From assembly GCF_019972135.1 (NCBI RefSeq), contig NZ_BPFI01000001.1:107106-171105 (forward strand): a stretch of DNA of 64,000 nucleotides, read 5' to 3'. The translations under genes and the position numbers were made by a program. A model generated the notes under the pieces. The model saw only the letters and a list, made by a program, of their open reading frames with translations, had not been told where the DNA came from and did not search any database. Source of the DNA: Sulfurovum sp. TSL1. GTDB taxonomy: Bacteria > Campylobacterota > Campylobacteria > Campylobacterales > Sulfurovaceae. This document shows positions 1-9,208 of the stretch, piece by piece. The first letter of the stretch is position 1, and every line of letters starts with the position of its first letter.

Positions 1-1
1 C

Positions 2-283
2 AGACTTTTCAAAGTGGTACTTTCAGATATGTCAACCCTTGAAGAGAACTATAGACTGGAAAGTAATATTTTTGATTTTGAACACCAGGTACGAGGCAGA
101 GACTCTTATGCCGTGGTCTCCATACAATTTACCCTCATCGATGCAGACAGGGGCAGACTGGTAAAAAGTAAAAGATTTTCTTACAAAGAACCTACACCAA
201 CGACAGATGCCAAAGGTTATGCGAACGCAACCAATAGAGTGATCGCCAAACTCAGTCAAGATCTCTTGAAATGGCTTAAATAA
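2..283 (+). CDS. ABC-type transport auxiliary lipoprotein, C-terminal part (5' end outside window)
   Basis: The open frame runs in from before the first base, so this is the C-terminal ~93 residues of a longer protein. The visible part (start RLFKVVLSD, then YRLESNIFDFEHQV, VSIQFTLID, KRFSYKEP and an amphipathic end after NRVIAKLSQDL) matches the general pattern of the auxiliary lipoproteins of MlaD/PqiB-type lipid-transport ABC systems (PqiC/DUF330-like). These have a repeated 'phi-x-G/S-x-L-x-D-F-E' strand followed by a long C-terminal helix. If right, it would be anchored in a membrane and help move lipids between the two membranes; the partner permease and MCE genes would lie upstream. 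A GTG at 14 is an internal codon, not a likely start. The call rests on pattern only. Confidence 0.55.
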   Translation, partial: RLFKVVLSDMSTLEENYRLESNIFDFEHQVRGRDSYAVVSIQFTLIDADRGRLVKSKRFSYKEPTPTTDAKGYANATNRVIAKLSQDLLKWLK

Positions 284-454
284 TATTGATATATCTCATG
301 TATTTTATTGAGGGCAAAAGTGAAAAATTTGAAAAGTATCAGGAAATTTGATTAAAAACCACTTTTTATGCAGTAAAAATTGTTTATTTAAGTAAATAGT
401 CATTAGTATTTATGATATTAATTATTTGATAGTATTCAAAAAAAGGAAAAACAG

Positions 455-1072
455 ATGAAAAAAGCATTAGTGGCAGCTGCACTTTCAGCACACCTGACAA
501 CACAACTTTTTGCCGGAGGGGATATCGCTCCTGTTGAGGTAAATGAACCCGTTTTAGAAGAAGTATCGCATGCACAAGGAGATCATGAAGAGTCGAAGTT
601 CTATGTGGTAGTAGCGGGTATGACGCTACTGGGAGATGAGATCCGACACGGTGAGGCCCTTCTTGACGGTAATGATGAATATGGCTACGGTTTTGGTATC
701 GATATAGGGTACAGACTGGGTAATGGATTTGCACTTGAGTATGACTATACCTATGGAAGAAATACGGTGTATGAGATCACTGCAGATGAAAAGATAAAAG
801 CTAGATCGACATACCACACATCCGCACTGGACATTGTCTACACGTATGAAGCGACACATAAGCTGGGTATTTTCGGTAAAGTAGGATATGAGTTCGAGTG
901 GGAAAAGATCTCAGAACTTGACATCGATGAGAGAGAAGATGATTTTGTATTTGGTGCAGGTATTGAATATGCACTCAATACAAAGTATAAACTGCTCGCT
1001 GAGTATGAACATTCACTGATAGAAGGACCACACGGTGACGCTATCCTTGCAGGTATCATGTATAACTTCTAA
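455..1072 (+). CDS. Outer-membrane beta-barrel protein, porin-like fold
   Basis: A 205-residue protein with a typical Sec signal peptide (Lys-Lys, hydrophobic core, probable cut after LFA near residue 20). After a short acidic linker the mature part has alternating hydrophobic/polar strands (FGIDIGYRLGNGFALEYDY, ALDIVYTYEA, GIFGKVGYEFEW, FGAGIEYAL, YKLLAEYEHSL) and ends in MYNF, the terminal aromatic signature recognised by the BAM complex. This is the pattern of small 8-stranded barrels (OmpA/OprF or opacity-protein type). AAAGGA lies upstream of the ATG. It stands alone, with AT-rich promoter-like DNA upstream and a hairpin downstream. The ligand or role cannot be read from sequence. Confidence 0.8.
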   Translation: MKKALVAAALSAHLTTQLFAGGDIAPVEVNEPVLEEVSHAQGDHEESKFYVVVAGMTLLGDEIRHGEALLDGNDEYGYGFGIDIGYRLGNGFALEYDYTYGRNTVYEITADEKIKARSTYHTSALDIVYTYEATHKLGIFGKVGYEFEWEKISELDIDEREDDFVFGAGIEYALNTKYKLLAEYEHSLIEGPHGDAILAGIMYNF

Positions 1073-1084
1073 CCCTTAAAAATG

Positions 1085-1110
1085 GATACGAAACCTATGG
1101 GTTTCGTATC
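1085..1110. terminator. Bidirectional terminator between the OMP gene and hisS
   Basis: Perfect 11-bp inverted repeat (GATACGAAACC / GGTTTCGTATC) with a 4-nt loop between two convergent genes. Read on the minus strand it is followed by a run of five T, so it should end the ubiX-coaD-tmk-hisS transcript. On the plus strand the tail is weaker. Confidence 0.8.
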
Positions 1111-1115
1111 ATCAT

Positions 1116-2327
1116 TTAGAGTTCATTGATAGCAATGACCCGCTCTTCTTTACTTTCAAGATCTTTTATCCATACGGTACCATTTTTCAGTTCATCTTCA
1201 CCGATGAGAACAGCATATTTGGCATTGGATTTATCTACACCTTTCATATGGCTTTTGAAGCCTTTTGAGCTGTATTCAACTGTGACTTTATCCGTAAGAC
1301 GTTTTTTTGTTGCAAGTTTGAGCAGTGATGGGATGGCATCTGGAATCATCGCACCCATATAGTAACCCTCAGCCTCTTTTTCAGGCATTTTCACAAGTTC
1401 CATAATACGCTCGATACCTAGAGCAAATCCTACTGCAGGAGTCGGTTTTCCATCTAGGAACTCAACAAGCCTGTCATAACGTCCACCACCTGCGATAGCA
1501 CTTTGTGCACCGATCTCACTGCTTACAAATTCAAATGCTGTTTTTGAGTAGTAGTCCAAACCTCTTACAAGATTGTCATTCACTGTGTATTGAATACCTT
1601 CTTGATCGAGCAGCTCTTTAAGCTTTTTAAAGTCAGGGTCACACGCTTCACAAAGGTAGTCTTTAAGTTTAGGAGACTCTACAAGCAATGTTTGACATTT
1701 ATCATTTTTACAGTCAAGTACACGGATAGGGTTGGTTCCTATTCTTCTGTTACAATCTTCACAAAGTTCCTCTTTGATTTCAGTGAACGAGTTCACCAGC
1801 GTCTCTTTATACTTTGGCATACATATTTTACAACCAAGTGAATTGATCTGCAGTTCATAGCCGATACCGAGTGCATCGAAGATCTGTGCGATCATGGTGA
1901 TGATAGTAAAATCTTCATAGACAGATGCTTCACCGAAGCTCTCACATCCGAACTGGTGAAACTCTCTGAGCCTTCCTTTTTGCGGTTTTTCATAACGGAA
2001 CATCGGGCCGTAATAGTAGAATTTTTGTTTGACCGGTTGGCGGTCAAGCTTTGCAGAGATAAAGGCGCGAACCACACCTGCTGTACCTTCAGGACGCATA
2101 CAGACATCATTTTCACCTTTATCGGTGAACTGGTACATCTCCTTTCCTACGATATCAGAGCTTTCTCCTACAGAACGCTTAAAGAGTGCGGTCTCCTCAA
2201 GAATAGGCGTTTCGATATATCCATAGCCGTAACGCTTTGCAATACTTGAAGCAGTGTTGATGATATGTTCAAAACGTTCGCTCTCTTCAAAAGTGAGGTC
2301 TTTCATTCCACGTAGCGGGTTGATCAT
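1116..2327 (-). CDS. hisS: Histidine--tRNA ligase
   Basis: A 403-residue class II synthetase that charges tRNA-His in the cytoplasm. Motif 1 region (INPLRGMKDLTFEE, GYGYIETPILEE), motif 2 (FRYEKPQKGRLREFHQFGCE) and the histidine-binding signature (LVRGLDYYSKTAFEF, near residue 260) are all present. Motif 3 appears as AVGFALGIERI, and a C-terminal anticodon-binding domain follows (KVTVEYSSKGFKSHMKGVDKS). It is the last gene of a minus-strand operon. Its ATG overlaps the tmk stop codon as ATGA, indicating translational coupling. Length is normal for bacterial HisS. Confidence 0.97.
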   Translation of the reverse strand: MINPLRGMKDLTFEESERFEHIINTASSIAKRYGYGYIETPILEETALFKRSVGESSDIVGKEMYQFTDKGENDVCMRPEGTAGVVRAFISAKLDRQPVKQKFYYYGPMFRYEKPQKGRLREFHQFGCESFGEASVYEDFTIITMIAQIFDALGIGYELQINSLGCKICMPKYKETLVNSFTEIKEELCEDCNRRIGTNPIRVLDCKNDKCQTLLVESPKLKDYLCEACDPDFKKLKELLDQEGIQYTVNDNLVRGLDYYSKTAFEFVSSEIGAQSAIAGGGRYDRLVEFLDGKPTPAVGFALGIERIMELVKMPEKEAEGYYMGAMIPDAIPSLLKLATKKRLTDKVTVEYSSKGFKSHMKGVDKSNAKYAVLIGEDELKNGTVWIKDLESKEERVIAINEL

Positions 2328-2905
2328 AGTGTGTTCCTTAAATAGTCTGTTATTTGTGTGTGTATGGTTTCTATCTCTTCTGTCGCATCGACAAAAAGAT
2401 GGGGGATACCCAGTTTGAGGATACTCTGTTTCATATGTTCTTGTACCTTTAAAAGATATTTCAAGCCCCTGAGTTCAATGCCATCCAGAGATTTCACAGA
2501 AGTGCGCTCTTCCAGTGTCTTCATATCGGTCAAGAACAGGATGACCTTGTCCGGGAAATGGCCTTCAAGTGCAAAGCGGTTGAGACTGACAAGTTCATCA
2601 AAATCAAAATCACCGTTTGCCAGAGCATACCCTATGCCGGAGAGAAATCCCCTGTCAGAGATGATGACCTTATGTTGATTTGGCAAGATCACTTCCCGGT
2701 AATGTTCCGCTCTGTCTGCCAGGAAGAGCAAAAGTTCCGCACGTTTGGAGGTCAATGAATCAGAAAGGAGTATCTCTCTGGCCTTTTGACCGAATGCAGT
2801 ACCGCCGGGTTCATGTGTGACTATGATCTCAGGGTGTTTCTGTGAGATCAGTTCGATCTGTGTACTCTTTCCACACGTGTCTATGCCTTCAAAAAGTACA
2901 TACAT
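2324..2905 (-). CDS. tmk: Thymidylate (dTMP) kinase
   Basis: Phosphorylates dTMP to dTDP for DNA synthesis. With the start at [15 protein letters not shown] the protein has 193 residues. It carries the P-loop (EGIDTCGKST), the DRx-type motif (ISDRGFLSGIGYA) and a lid region (KSLDGIELRGLKYL). An ATG four codons upstream is possible, but MYVLFEGID is the conserved family beginning, and this ATG overlaps the coaD stop as TAATG. Operon order is ubiX-coaD-tmk-hisS, all overlapping. Confidence 0.95.
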   Translation of the reverse strand: MYVLFEGIDTCGKSTQIELISQKHPEIIVTHEPGGTAFGQKAREILLSDSLTSKRAELLLFLADRAEHYREVILPNQHKVIISDRGFLSGIGYALANGDFDFDELVSLNRFALEGHFPDKVILFLTDMKTLEERTSVKSLDGIELRGLKYLLKVQEHMKQSILKLGIPHLFVDATEEIETIHTQITDYLRNTL

Positions 2906-3387
2906 TAAAGGACACACTTTATGAGTTTAAATGCTTCAGCAGGCACAAGATGTGCTATCTTTCCATCGAAGTTTAGAATGGAACGCACCACAGATGAACT
3001 GACAAAAGCATGCTCCAGGCTCGGCATCAGATAAACGGTCTCCAACTCTTTTTTCAAAGAAGCATTCGCATATCCCATCTGAAGTTCATACTCGAAGTCA
3101 CTGACGGCTCTAAGACCTCTTACAAGGATATTCGCTTCTAACTCATCTGAAAGATCCACAAGCAAACCCCGAAATCCTATGACTTTTACTGTAGGAAAGT
3201 TTTTCGTGGCAGCTTTGACCATATTGATGCGTTGTTCAAGTGTGAACATCGGTTTTTTGGCCTCTGAGTCTGCTACGGCGACGATGATCTCATCAAACAT
3301 GTGAGATGCCCGGCTGATAATATCTATATGTCCATTGGTTATAGGGTCAAACGTTCCGGGGTATATTGCACGTCTATTTTCACTCAT
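2905..3387 (-). CDS. coaD: Pantetheine-phosphate adenylyltransferase (CoA biosynthesis)
   Basis: Transfers AMP from ATP to 4'-phosphopantetheine, the penultimate step of CoA synthesis. At 160 residues, the normal family length, it shows the nucleotidyltransferase motif [14 protein letters not shown], the phosphopantetheine region [17 protein letters not shown] and the ISSS-like motif VSSSVVRSI. The start [11 protein letters not shown] is chosen because a GGAG sits just upstream inside ubiX. Longer in-frame starts would add residues not found in the family. It overlaps ubiX by 8 bp and tmk by 1 bp. Confidence 0.95.
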   Translation of the reverse strand: MSENRRAIYPGTFDPITNGHIDIISRASHMFDEIIVAVADSEAKKPMFTLEQRINMVKAATKNFPTVKVIGFRGLLVDLSDELEANILVRGLRAVSDFEYELQMGYANASLKKELETVYLMPSLEHAFVSSSVVRSILNFDGKIAHLVPAEAFKLIKCVL

Positions 3388-3910
3388 GTTCACTCCATCT
3401 TTCATATAGATTATTGTCAATACCTAACACATCATACCACTTTCCAATGATAAACTTTTCCATATCTTCCAGAGAAGATGATTCAGAATAGTATCCCATT
3501 ACAGGCGGTGCGATGATGACTCCCAGTGTGGCTAATTTTTGCATATTCTCCAACGCTATGGCAGAAAAAGGTAACTCTCTGGGTGCTAGGAGCAGTTTTT
3601 TCTGCTCTTTTATCGCTACCGCAGCAACACGTGTGGCAAGGTTATCACTGATCCCGCAGGCCACCTTTGCTAAGGTATTCATACTGCAAGGGATGATCGC
3701 TGTTGCATCCACTCTAAACGAACCCGAAGAGACAGACGCTGCGATATTCTCACTGGAGTGTAAAGTGACATTTTTATTTTCAAAAGACTCTACAGTGAGG
3801 GCGTTATCGGAAACGATCACGTGGACATCGATGTGCTCAGGTAAAAAGTCAACAAACTTCTTACCCAGCTGAACACCACTTGCACCGGTAATTGCCACAA
3901 CGAGTTTCAT
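3380..3910 (-). CDS. ubiX: Flavin prenyltransferase UbiX
   Basis: A 176-residue flavoprotein that prenylates FMN to make the cofactor of UbiD-type decarboxylases. The N-terminus [19 protein letters not shown] is the classic flavin-binding start, followed by [20 protein letters not shown] with the conserved SMNTLA stretch, and [17 protein letters not shown] plus the conserved PP motif ([11 protein letters not shown]). It is the first gene of the ubiX-coaD-tmk-hisS operon. A UbiX gene fits a menaquinone or modified-quinone pathway, but no UbiD partner is in this window. Confidence 0.95.
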   Translation of the reverse strand: MKLVVAITGASGVQLGKKFVDFLPEHIDVHVIVSDNALTVESFENKNVTLHSSENIAASVSSGSFRVDATAIIPCSMNTLAKVACGISDNLATRVAAVAIKEQKKLLLAPRELPFSAIALENMQKLATLGVIIAPPVMGYYSESSSLEDMEKFIIGKWYDVLGIDNNLYERWSEHE

Positions 3911-3989
3911 GCTATGCCTTATGTTTTATAAAAGGGATTATAGCAAAAGAAATTAAGAGTTGGGATTTGGTTGAAAGATCACATATGTA

Positions 3990-4064
3990 TGGAGCGGGCG
4001 AACGGGTTCGAACCGTCGACCCCAACCTTGGCAAGGTTATGCTCTACCACTGAGCTACGCCCGC
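3990..4064 (-). tRNA. tRNA-Gly (anticodon GCC)
   Basis: A full cloverleaf on the minus strand with acceptor stem GCGGGCG/CGCCCGC. The D-arm has AGCTCAGTGGTAGAGC, the anticodon stem-loop has the loop TTGCCAA, and the T-arm has GGTTCGAACCC. The 3' CCA is encoded. The anticodon is at 4030-4032 on the plus strand as GGC. Confidence 0.97.
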
Positions 4065-4098
4065 ATATTGATCATGTGTATAAATTAGTTTGTTAAAG

Positions 4099-4174
4099 TG
4101 GAGCGGGCGAAGGGATTCGAACCCTCGACAGCCTGCTTGGAAGGCAGGAACTCTAGCCACTGAGCTACGCCCGC
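4099..4174 (-). tRNA. tRNA-Gly (anticodon TCC)
   Basis: A second glycine tRNA 34 bp from the first and with the same acceptor stem (GCGGGCG). Its anticodon stem is CCTGC/GCAGG around loop CTTCCAA. The T-arm contains GGTTCGAATCC and CCA is encoded. The two genes are transcribed in the same direction, probably together, and together read all four glycine codons. Confidence 0.97.
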
Positions 4175-4323
4175 ATATTTTATAAAAATACGGACATATT
4201 ATAGCAAACGACTGTTATATGTAGCTTATTGGGCTATAATATGATTCTCCTAAAAGAAAAATAATTAAACTTTCTGGCAGTACAGGAGAGCATTGAAATA
4301 CAATTCTCTTCTCTTTGAAAAAA

Positions 4324-5193
4324 TCAATCTTTAGGCACATAAACCAACACATCACATGGAGATGTGTTTAAGATATATGAAGCAACGCTCCCCAATAGTG
4401 CTTGAAGTCCTGCAGTGCCCTGTGAACCTATAACTACAAGATCGAAAGAGTTTTTTTCTATGTATTGAAGTATTACTTTTTTACTATCTAGCTTTCCATC
4501 AATCACTTTTCCTTTTTCAGCAGAGACCTCTTTTATGAAATCCTTCATGTTTTTTTTAGCACAAACTTTCGCCAATCTATTATAGTGTGAAAAATCATAT
4601 CCAACTACAGTGTAGGGACCTTCGATATAGATTGTTTCGGAGGCATGAATTGCACTTATTTTTGCTTTTGGAAAAATATTTTTTGCAAACAGGACACTCT
4701 GTTTTGATTGGATTTCAAAATCTGTTGGAGCTAAAATATTTTGATAGTCGCCTTTGACACGCTTCTTGACAATTAAAACCGGTAAATTGCTTTGATGTGC
4801 TACTTTTTGTGCGGTTGTCCCCAGTAAACGTTTTCTGTCTTTTGAGTTACTGTGTGCCCCGATAATAATCATATCTGCTTTATGTGATTTTGCTGCATAA
4901 AGTATCACATCGTCGGCATCACCTTCTTTTACAGAGACTGAACATGTTATCTTGCCATCTGTATTCAACCTTTTTATCTTTTTTTCTATCTTTTTTTTGA
5001 TACCGCTCTTATCGATAGATATTTCACCTGTATCAAAATAGTTTGGCATAGCCAACCAAGGTATTTGTACAGCTTGAACAACAAACAACTGCGCCTTATT
5101 TTCTTTTGCCAGCATAAATGCTCTTTTTAAAACATTATTTGATCTTTCAAAAACATCTATTCCTACAACAATTCTTTTTAGCTTTTTCATCAT
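4324..5193 (-). CDS. Tandem universal stress protein (UspA family)
   Basis: A 289-residue protein made of two UspA domains, about 1-145 and 150-289. Each starts with a Val-Gly-Ile/Ala-Pro-type strand (RIVVGIDVFERSNN and NILAPTDFEIQSKQ). The C-terminal half keeps the ATP-binding pattern G-x2-G-x9-G-S/T (GSQGTAGLQALLGSVAS). The N-terminal half has a similar but looser GAHSNSKDRKRLLGTTA. Such proteins are cytoplasmic stress or energy-status factors. It sits just downstream of the SLC13 permease gene on the same strand (47-bp gap), so the two may be cotranscribed. The base composition is AT-rich like the chromosome, unlike that neighbour. Confidence 0.88.
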   Translation of the reverse strand: MMKKLKRIVVGIDVFERSNNVLKRAFMLAKENKAQLFVVQAVQIPWLAMPNYFDTGEISIDKSGIKKKIEKKIKRLNTDGKITCSVSVKEGDADDVILYAAKSHKADMIIIGAHSNSKDRKRLLGTTAQKVAHQSNLPVLIVKKRVKGDYQNILAPTDFEIQSKQSVLFAKNIFPKAKISAIHASETIYIEGPYTVVGYDFSHYNRLAKVCAKKNMKDFIKEVSAEKGKVIDGKLDSKKVILQYIEKNSFDLVVIGSQGTAGLQALLGSVASYILNTSPCDVLVYVPKD

Positions 5194-5240
5194 ATACCTT
5201 TTTTTTCTACTTTATATTTTGTTATACGCTTTTCATAACA

Positions 5241-7103
5241 TTACAGTGGCCAGACCCATAGTATCGTAGGTACACTTATCCCTATTACAATGATTTCCAG
5301 GAGTATTCCCAAGCGCCAGTAATCGCCAAATTGAAAGCCGCTTGGCCCAAGGATAAGGGTATTGTTCTGGTGGCCGATAGGTGTCAAAAAAGCAGACGAA
5401 GCTCCCACTGCTACAGCCATTAAAAAGGCATCGGCATTTACCTCAAGTTGCGCAGCGGTACTGATTGCAATGGGGCACATTATCGCTGCGGTGGCAGCAT
5501 TGTTGGCCAGGTCAGAAAGAAACATTGTAACCACTAGCAGTGTTATCAGCCCAAAAATAGCATCCCCTTGTGTCACCTTATCCAACAAAAAATGTGCAAT
5601 CATGTCAGCCGTACCGGTAGAGGCGATAGCACCGGCGACCGGGAGCATTGCCGCTAACAACACAATCACTGGCCAATCGATAGCTGTATAAACTGATCTA
5701 AGCGGCACGATGTGCAGCACGATATAGGCAAACATTGCGATGGCGAACAACACGGGCACGGGGAATAGACCTAATGCTGCAGCGCCAATTGTAACAGCCA
5801 TGATAAACGCGGCAGTAAAAGCCTGTCCTTTTTTGGGAACCCGTATATCACGCGGAGCAAGCGGCAGACAGCCGAATGAGGAGGAAAAACTAGCAATCGC
5901 CTCAGGTGTGCCTTGCATAAGCAGCACATCACCAGCCTTGATGGGAATAGACCTTAAGCGTTGAATCGAACGATGACCCTCTCGCGATATAGCCAAGAGG
6001 CTAATACCGTAGCTGGCTCGCAAGTCAAGAGTTAAGGCCGAGCGGCCGATCAAAATTGCGTTTGGTTTTACTACCAGTTCTTGGATCACCACCTCTGACG
6101 ATTTTTGCCTGTCATTATCGCTTTTCTCATTATTAACCTCACTGATTGTTCCCGACTCAGTTTCCAGCGGCTCCGCCTTTCCTTCGGTGTCACCCTTCCG
6201 AGCATCCTCTGACACTAACTCCTCTTCCAGTTTGAGACCCAGGCTTGTAAGCGCGGATGATAATGACTTTGGTTCGACTTCAACAACCAGGATGTCGCCT
6301 TCCTTTAATACCCGCCAAGGATTTGGTGCAGAAATATGGACGTCTTGGCGTATCATGCTGACAATCTGGGCATCGGCTTCATCCAACATTTGTTCAGCCT
6401 CATACAGGTGCTTATTCACTGCTTTACTGCCTTCAACAATACGAACTTCACTAAGGTATTTAGCACTGTCAAAACTGTCGGTATCTGCCTGTTTTCGCGT
6501 GGGTACCAATCGCCAGCCGATAAAGCCGACGAAAATAATGCCAAAGACAGCAACAGCAAGGCCGACAGGAGTGAAATCAAACATACTGAAGCTCTCCATT
6601 CCCGTGCTCGCTCGAAACTCGGAAACGATCAGGTTGGTCGGCGTCCCGATGAGTGTGGTCATGCCACCCAGAATTGAGCCAAAGGCCAGTGGCATAAGAA
6701 TTTTACCAGGCGGCAGGTTCTGCTTGGCAGCCATCTGAATAGCCAGAGGCATCAGCACTGCTAAAGCACCAACATTGTTCATAAAAGCTGAAAGCAGGGC
6801 GGCCAAACTGATGAGTGCAAAAATGCTAACAGTTGGTCCTGCCGATGTTGGAATGAATCGCTGGGATAGTATATCCATCGCACCGGAGTTCAACAGGCCA
6901 TAACCGAGCACGAGCACACAGGCCACTGTAATTACCGCCGGGTGAGCAAACCCGGAAAAAGCTTCATTGCCAGGCACCAGACCCGTGACTACACAAACCA
7001 GCAAAGCGCCCAAGGCAACCAGGTCATGGCGCCAACGCCCCCAAAGGAACATGACCATAGTTGCAAATAGCACAGTAATAATTATAACTTGATCGCTTGT
7101 CAT
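5241..7103 (-). CDS. SLC13/DASS-type permease with two RCK_C (TrkA-C) domains
   Basis: A 620-residue inner-membrane transporter of the anion:Na+ symporter clan. About five N-terminal membrane helices contain FMNNVGALAVLMPLAIQMA and GGMTTLIGTPTNLIV, the duplicated clan signature. Two RCK_C regulatory domains follow (about 205-285 and 335-415), joined by a charged linker rich in Glu/Asp/Ser. A second helix bundle then contains LSDLANNAATAAIMCPIAIS and LTPIGHQNNTLILGP. The substrate cannot be told: sulfate, dicarboxylates or another anion are possible. The gene is clearly richer in G and C than its neighbours and its protein style resembles gammaproteobacterial relatives, suggesting lateral transfer. 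Confidence 0.88.
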   Translation of the reverse strand: MTSDQVIIITVLFATMVMFLWGRWRHDLVALGALLVCVVTGLVPGNEAFSGFAHPAVITVACVLVLGYGLLNSGAMDILSQRFIPTSAGPTVSIFALISLAALLSAFMNNVGALAVLMPLAIQMAAKQNLPPGKILMPLAFGSILGGMTTLIGTPTNLIVSEFRASTGMESFSMFDFTPVGLAVAVFGIIFVGFIGWRLVPTRKQADTDSFDSAKYLSEVRIVEGSKAVNKHLYEAEQMLDEADAQIVSMIRQDVHISAPNPWRVLKEGDILVVEVEPKSLSSALTSLGLKLEEELVSEDARKGDTEGKAEPLETESGTISEVNNEKSDNDRQKSSEVVIQELVVKPNAILIGRSALTLDLRASYGISLLAISREGHRSIQRLRSIPIKAGDVLLMQGTPEAIASFSSSFGCLPLAPRDIRVPKKGQAFTAAFIMAVTIGAAALGLFPVPVLFAIAMFAYIVLHIVPLRSVYTAIDWPVIVLLAAMLPVAGAIASTGTADMIAHFLLDKVTQGDAIFGLITLLVVTMFLSDLANNAATAAIMCPIAISTAAQLEVNADAFLMAVAVGASSAFLTPIGHQNNTLILGPSGFQFGDYWRLGILLEIIVIGISVPTILWVWPL

Positions 7104-7696
7104 ATAAAATCTCTTTTATTCATTAAAAGTGTTGTGATCAGCAGAGTACTATCCCAGCTCTTTACATTCTTTAACGTGCGTATAACTATTTAATAGTGTA
7201 ACATAATAATGTTCCACTATTACTATATTTTATATTATCAGTATATCGAATATGTAATGCTATTTCTTAAAAATATACCAATTTTCTATACAATTTTTAA
7301 CTTTTCCCATCATCTTAAGCCAGTCGTGATTCAAATTACTGAGTATATAATCTTCGGCATGAGGTACAGTACATTCAGAGCAGTCTTGGTGCATTTGTGC
7401 ATCTGTAAAAGATCGTTTTCCGCGTTTTGTGTTTAAACTCGGGTAATCATTTTGACAGCTGTTTGACGGTACTATTTATACAATTGGGTATCGGAGTACG
7501 CTACTTTACACAGTAGATTTTATGCAAGAAAACTCAATAGTTCGAGAAAATCCCTATATTACGTCTCTTAGTTTATTTCTTAAAGGGAAAAGTCTGAGAA
7601 CAGATATGTAGATAACCATAGATAAGATAGTGTTAGGGTGGAAATATATTTTTTATTTTGTCTTGTTTGAAGGTATATCGTGGTTTTAAGAGATTG
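7104..7696. other. Non-coding gap upstream of the permease gene
   Basis: 593 bp between the SLC13 permease start and the tRNA-Leu 3' end. Short open frames here look random (for example 7209-7436, rich in Tyr/Ile/Phe with no family pattern). It probably holds the permease promoter; I see no clear RNA gene or repeat. Confidence 0.5.
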
Positions 7697-7781
7697 TGGT
7701 ACCGCAGGTCGGATTCGAACCGACACGCCCGAAGGCAGAAGATTTTGAGTCTACCAAGTCTACCAGTTCCATCACTGCGGC
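7697..7781 (-). tRNA. tRNA-Leu (anticodon CAA), with unusual stems
   Basis: A minus-strand class II tRNA of 85 nt with encoded CCA. The acceptor is GCCGCAG/CTGCGGT, the anticodon loop is CTCAAAA, the variable arm is TGCCTTCGGGCG and the T-arm is GTCGGTTCGAATCCGAC. The D-stem and the anticodon stem each contain an apparent T-T mismatch. The D-stem 3' side and anticodon stem 5' side form a tandem 9-bp repeat (TGGTAGACT twice). It could be functional or drifting. Confidence 0.88.
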
Positions 7782-7949
7782 ATAGGTACATTGTAAAATG
7801 TAGATGGGATTTTACTCCTAGGGAGCTTAAAGAAGGGTTAGTAGACGACAAATAAAATCTTATAAAATGTGTATCCATAGTCCAATCAAACCATTAGATT
7901 TATCTTAACAGAGTAAAATGGAGTATAAAGCAACGCTTGGAGATGTACA

Positions 7950-9149
7950 GTGATGAAAAAAGTATTGGTGATCGGTGGAGGTTATGGTGGTCTCAGAGCT
8001 ATCGAAACGCTCTCTAAATATCCGGATATCGATATCACGCTGATCGATAAAAACCCCTACCATTATTTACAAACCGAGGCGTACGGTTATATTGCAGGTC
8101 AATTTGATATGCATGACATTGCGATCGACCTGTATAACTGGTGTGAAGGATTTAAAGAGAGGGTAGCGTTCATCCATAAAGAGGTTACTTCGATCGATTT
8201 TGAGCGCAAAAGCGTACATTTGGATGGGAGAGATCTCTTTTATGATTATCTCATCATCGCTACAGGTGCACAAACAAACTTCCTTTCATGTATCGAAGGA
8301 CTGATAGAGTACAGTCATGGTGTGAAAAATCTGGAAAGAGCACACAATTTCAGAATAAAGTTTGAAAACCTTATCTACAAAAAATTGCAGCATCAAGAGG
8401 GTGCTATAGATGGTGAACTGAATATTGTTGTGGGAGGAGCAGGACTCAGCGGTGTAGAAGTGGCTGCCGAGATGGCGTATGTGCTCGAGAATTACAGTAA
8501 AACGATCGGAGATACAGCAAAAGAGATACATATCTATCTTATCGATGCGAGTGATACCATACTTCCCGGTATGGGGCAATACAGTATTGACAATACAAAG
8601 AAGAGATTGGAAGCACTGGGTGTCAAGATCCTCACAAGTACGTTTATCCACACGGTTGATACTACACATGTACACTTTAAAAATGGCGAAAAACTCCCCT
8701 ACAGTTTCATGATCTTTACGGGTGGGATCAAAGCATCATCACTCACTGATACGATCGAGAATGAGAAAAACCGTATCAATCAGCTCATTGCCAGCCCGGA
8801 GCTTAACGTGCAAGGCAAAAAAGAGGTCTTTGCCATAGGTGATTGTGTGGAGATCAGAGACGCAGAAGGTAACATTTTGCCTCCCACCGCACAAATTGCC
8901 GAAAAAAGTGCAGAGTATGTGGCCAAAACCATCAGACAAAGAATGGACGGTGTGCCATCTCAGCCTTTTGATGCGGGTGTTTCGGGTGTATTTATCGCCT
9001 TGGGCGGTAAGTATGCGGTAGGTGAAATGTTCCAGTATATCAAAGTGAAAGGGTATATTGCGTATGTCGTTAAAAAAGCGATCACACATGCATATTATCT
9101 GGGGCTGCGTTTGCGTATCAATACAGGATTTAAAAATCGTATCCGGTAG
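7950..9149 (+). CDS. NAD(P)/FAD-dependent oxidoreductase, type II NADH dehydrogenase-like
   Basis: A 399-residue two-dinucleotide-binding-domain flavoprotein. The FAD-binding GxGxxG (VLVIGGGYGGLRAIETL) is at the N-terminus, an ATG motif (YLIIATGAQTNF) lies near residue 105, a second NAD(P)H-binding Rossmann motif (IVVGGAGLSGVEVAAEM) near 162, and the second FAD signature (VFAIGDCVE) near 295. The C-terminus is basic and amphipathic, as in monotopic NDH-2 enzymes that pass electrons from NADH to quinone. Sulfide:quinone oxidoreductases share this fold, but the expected conserved cysteine pair is not evident. The start could be this ATG or the one directly after it. Confidence 0.85.
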   Translation: MMKKVLVIGGGYGGLRAIETLSKYPDIDITLIDKNPYHYLQTEAYGYIAGQFDMHDIAIDLYNWCEGFKERVAFIHKEVTSIDFERKSVHLDGRDLFYDYLIIATGAQTNFLSCIEGLIEYSHGVKNLERAHNFRIKFENLIYKKLQHQEGAIDGELNIVVGGAGLSGVEVAAEMAYVLENYSKTIGDTAKEIHIYLIDASDTILPGMGQYSIDNTKKRLEALGVKILTSTFIHTVDTTHVHFKNGEKLPYSFMIFTGGIKASSLTDTIENEKNRINQLIASPELNVQGKKEVFAIGDCVEIRDAEGNILPPTAQIAEKSAEYVAKTIRQRMDGVPSQPFDAGVSGVFIALGGKYAVGEMFQYIKVKGYIAYVVKKAITHAYYLGLRLRINTGFKNRIR

Positions 9150-9208
9150 AGGTCGTTTATATAGAAGATCAAAACGTATTTAGCGCTGCAATAAAATATG
9201 TCAATTTG

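Noticed and set aside
2029-2226. Long frames on the strand opposite hisS, acnB, ftsK, the RND permease and other genes
   Set aside because: They are mirror images of the coding bias of strongly supported genes and carry no domain pattern.
7209-7436. 75-codon open frame upstream of the SLC13 gene
   Set aside because: Residue use is that expected from random AT-rich DNA; no start signal or family pattern.
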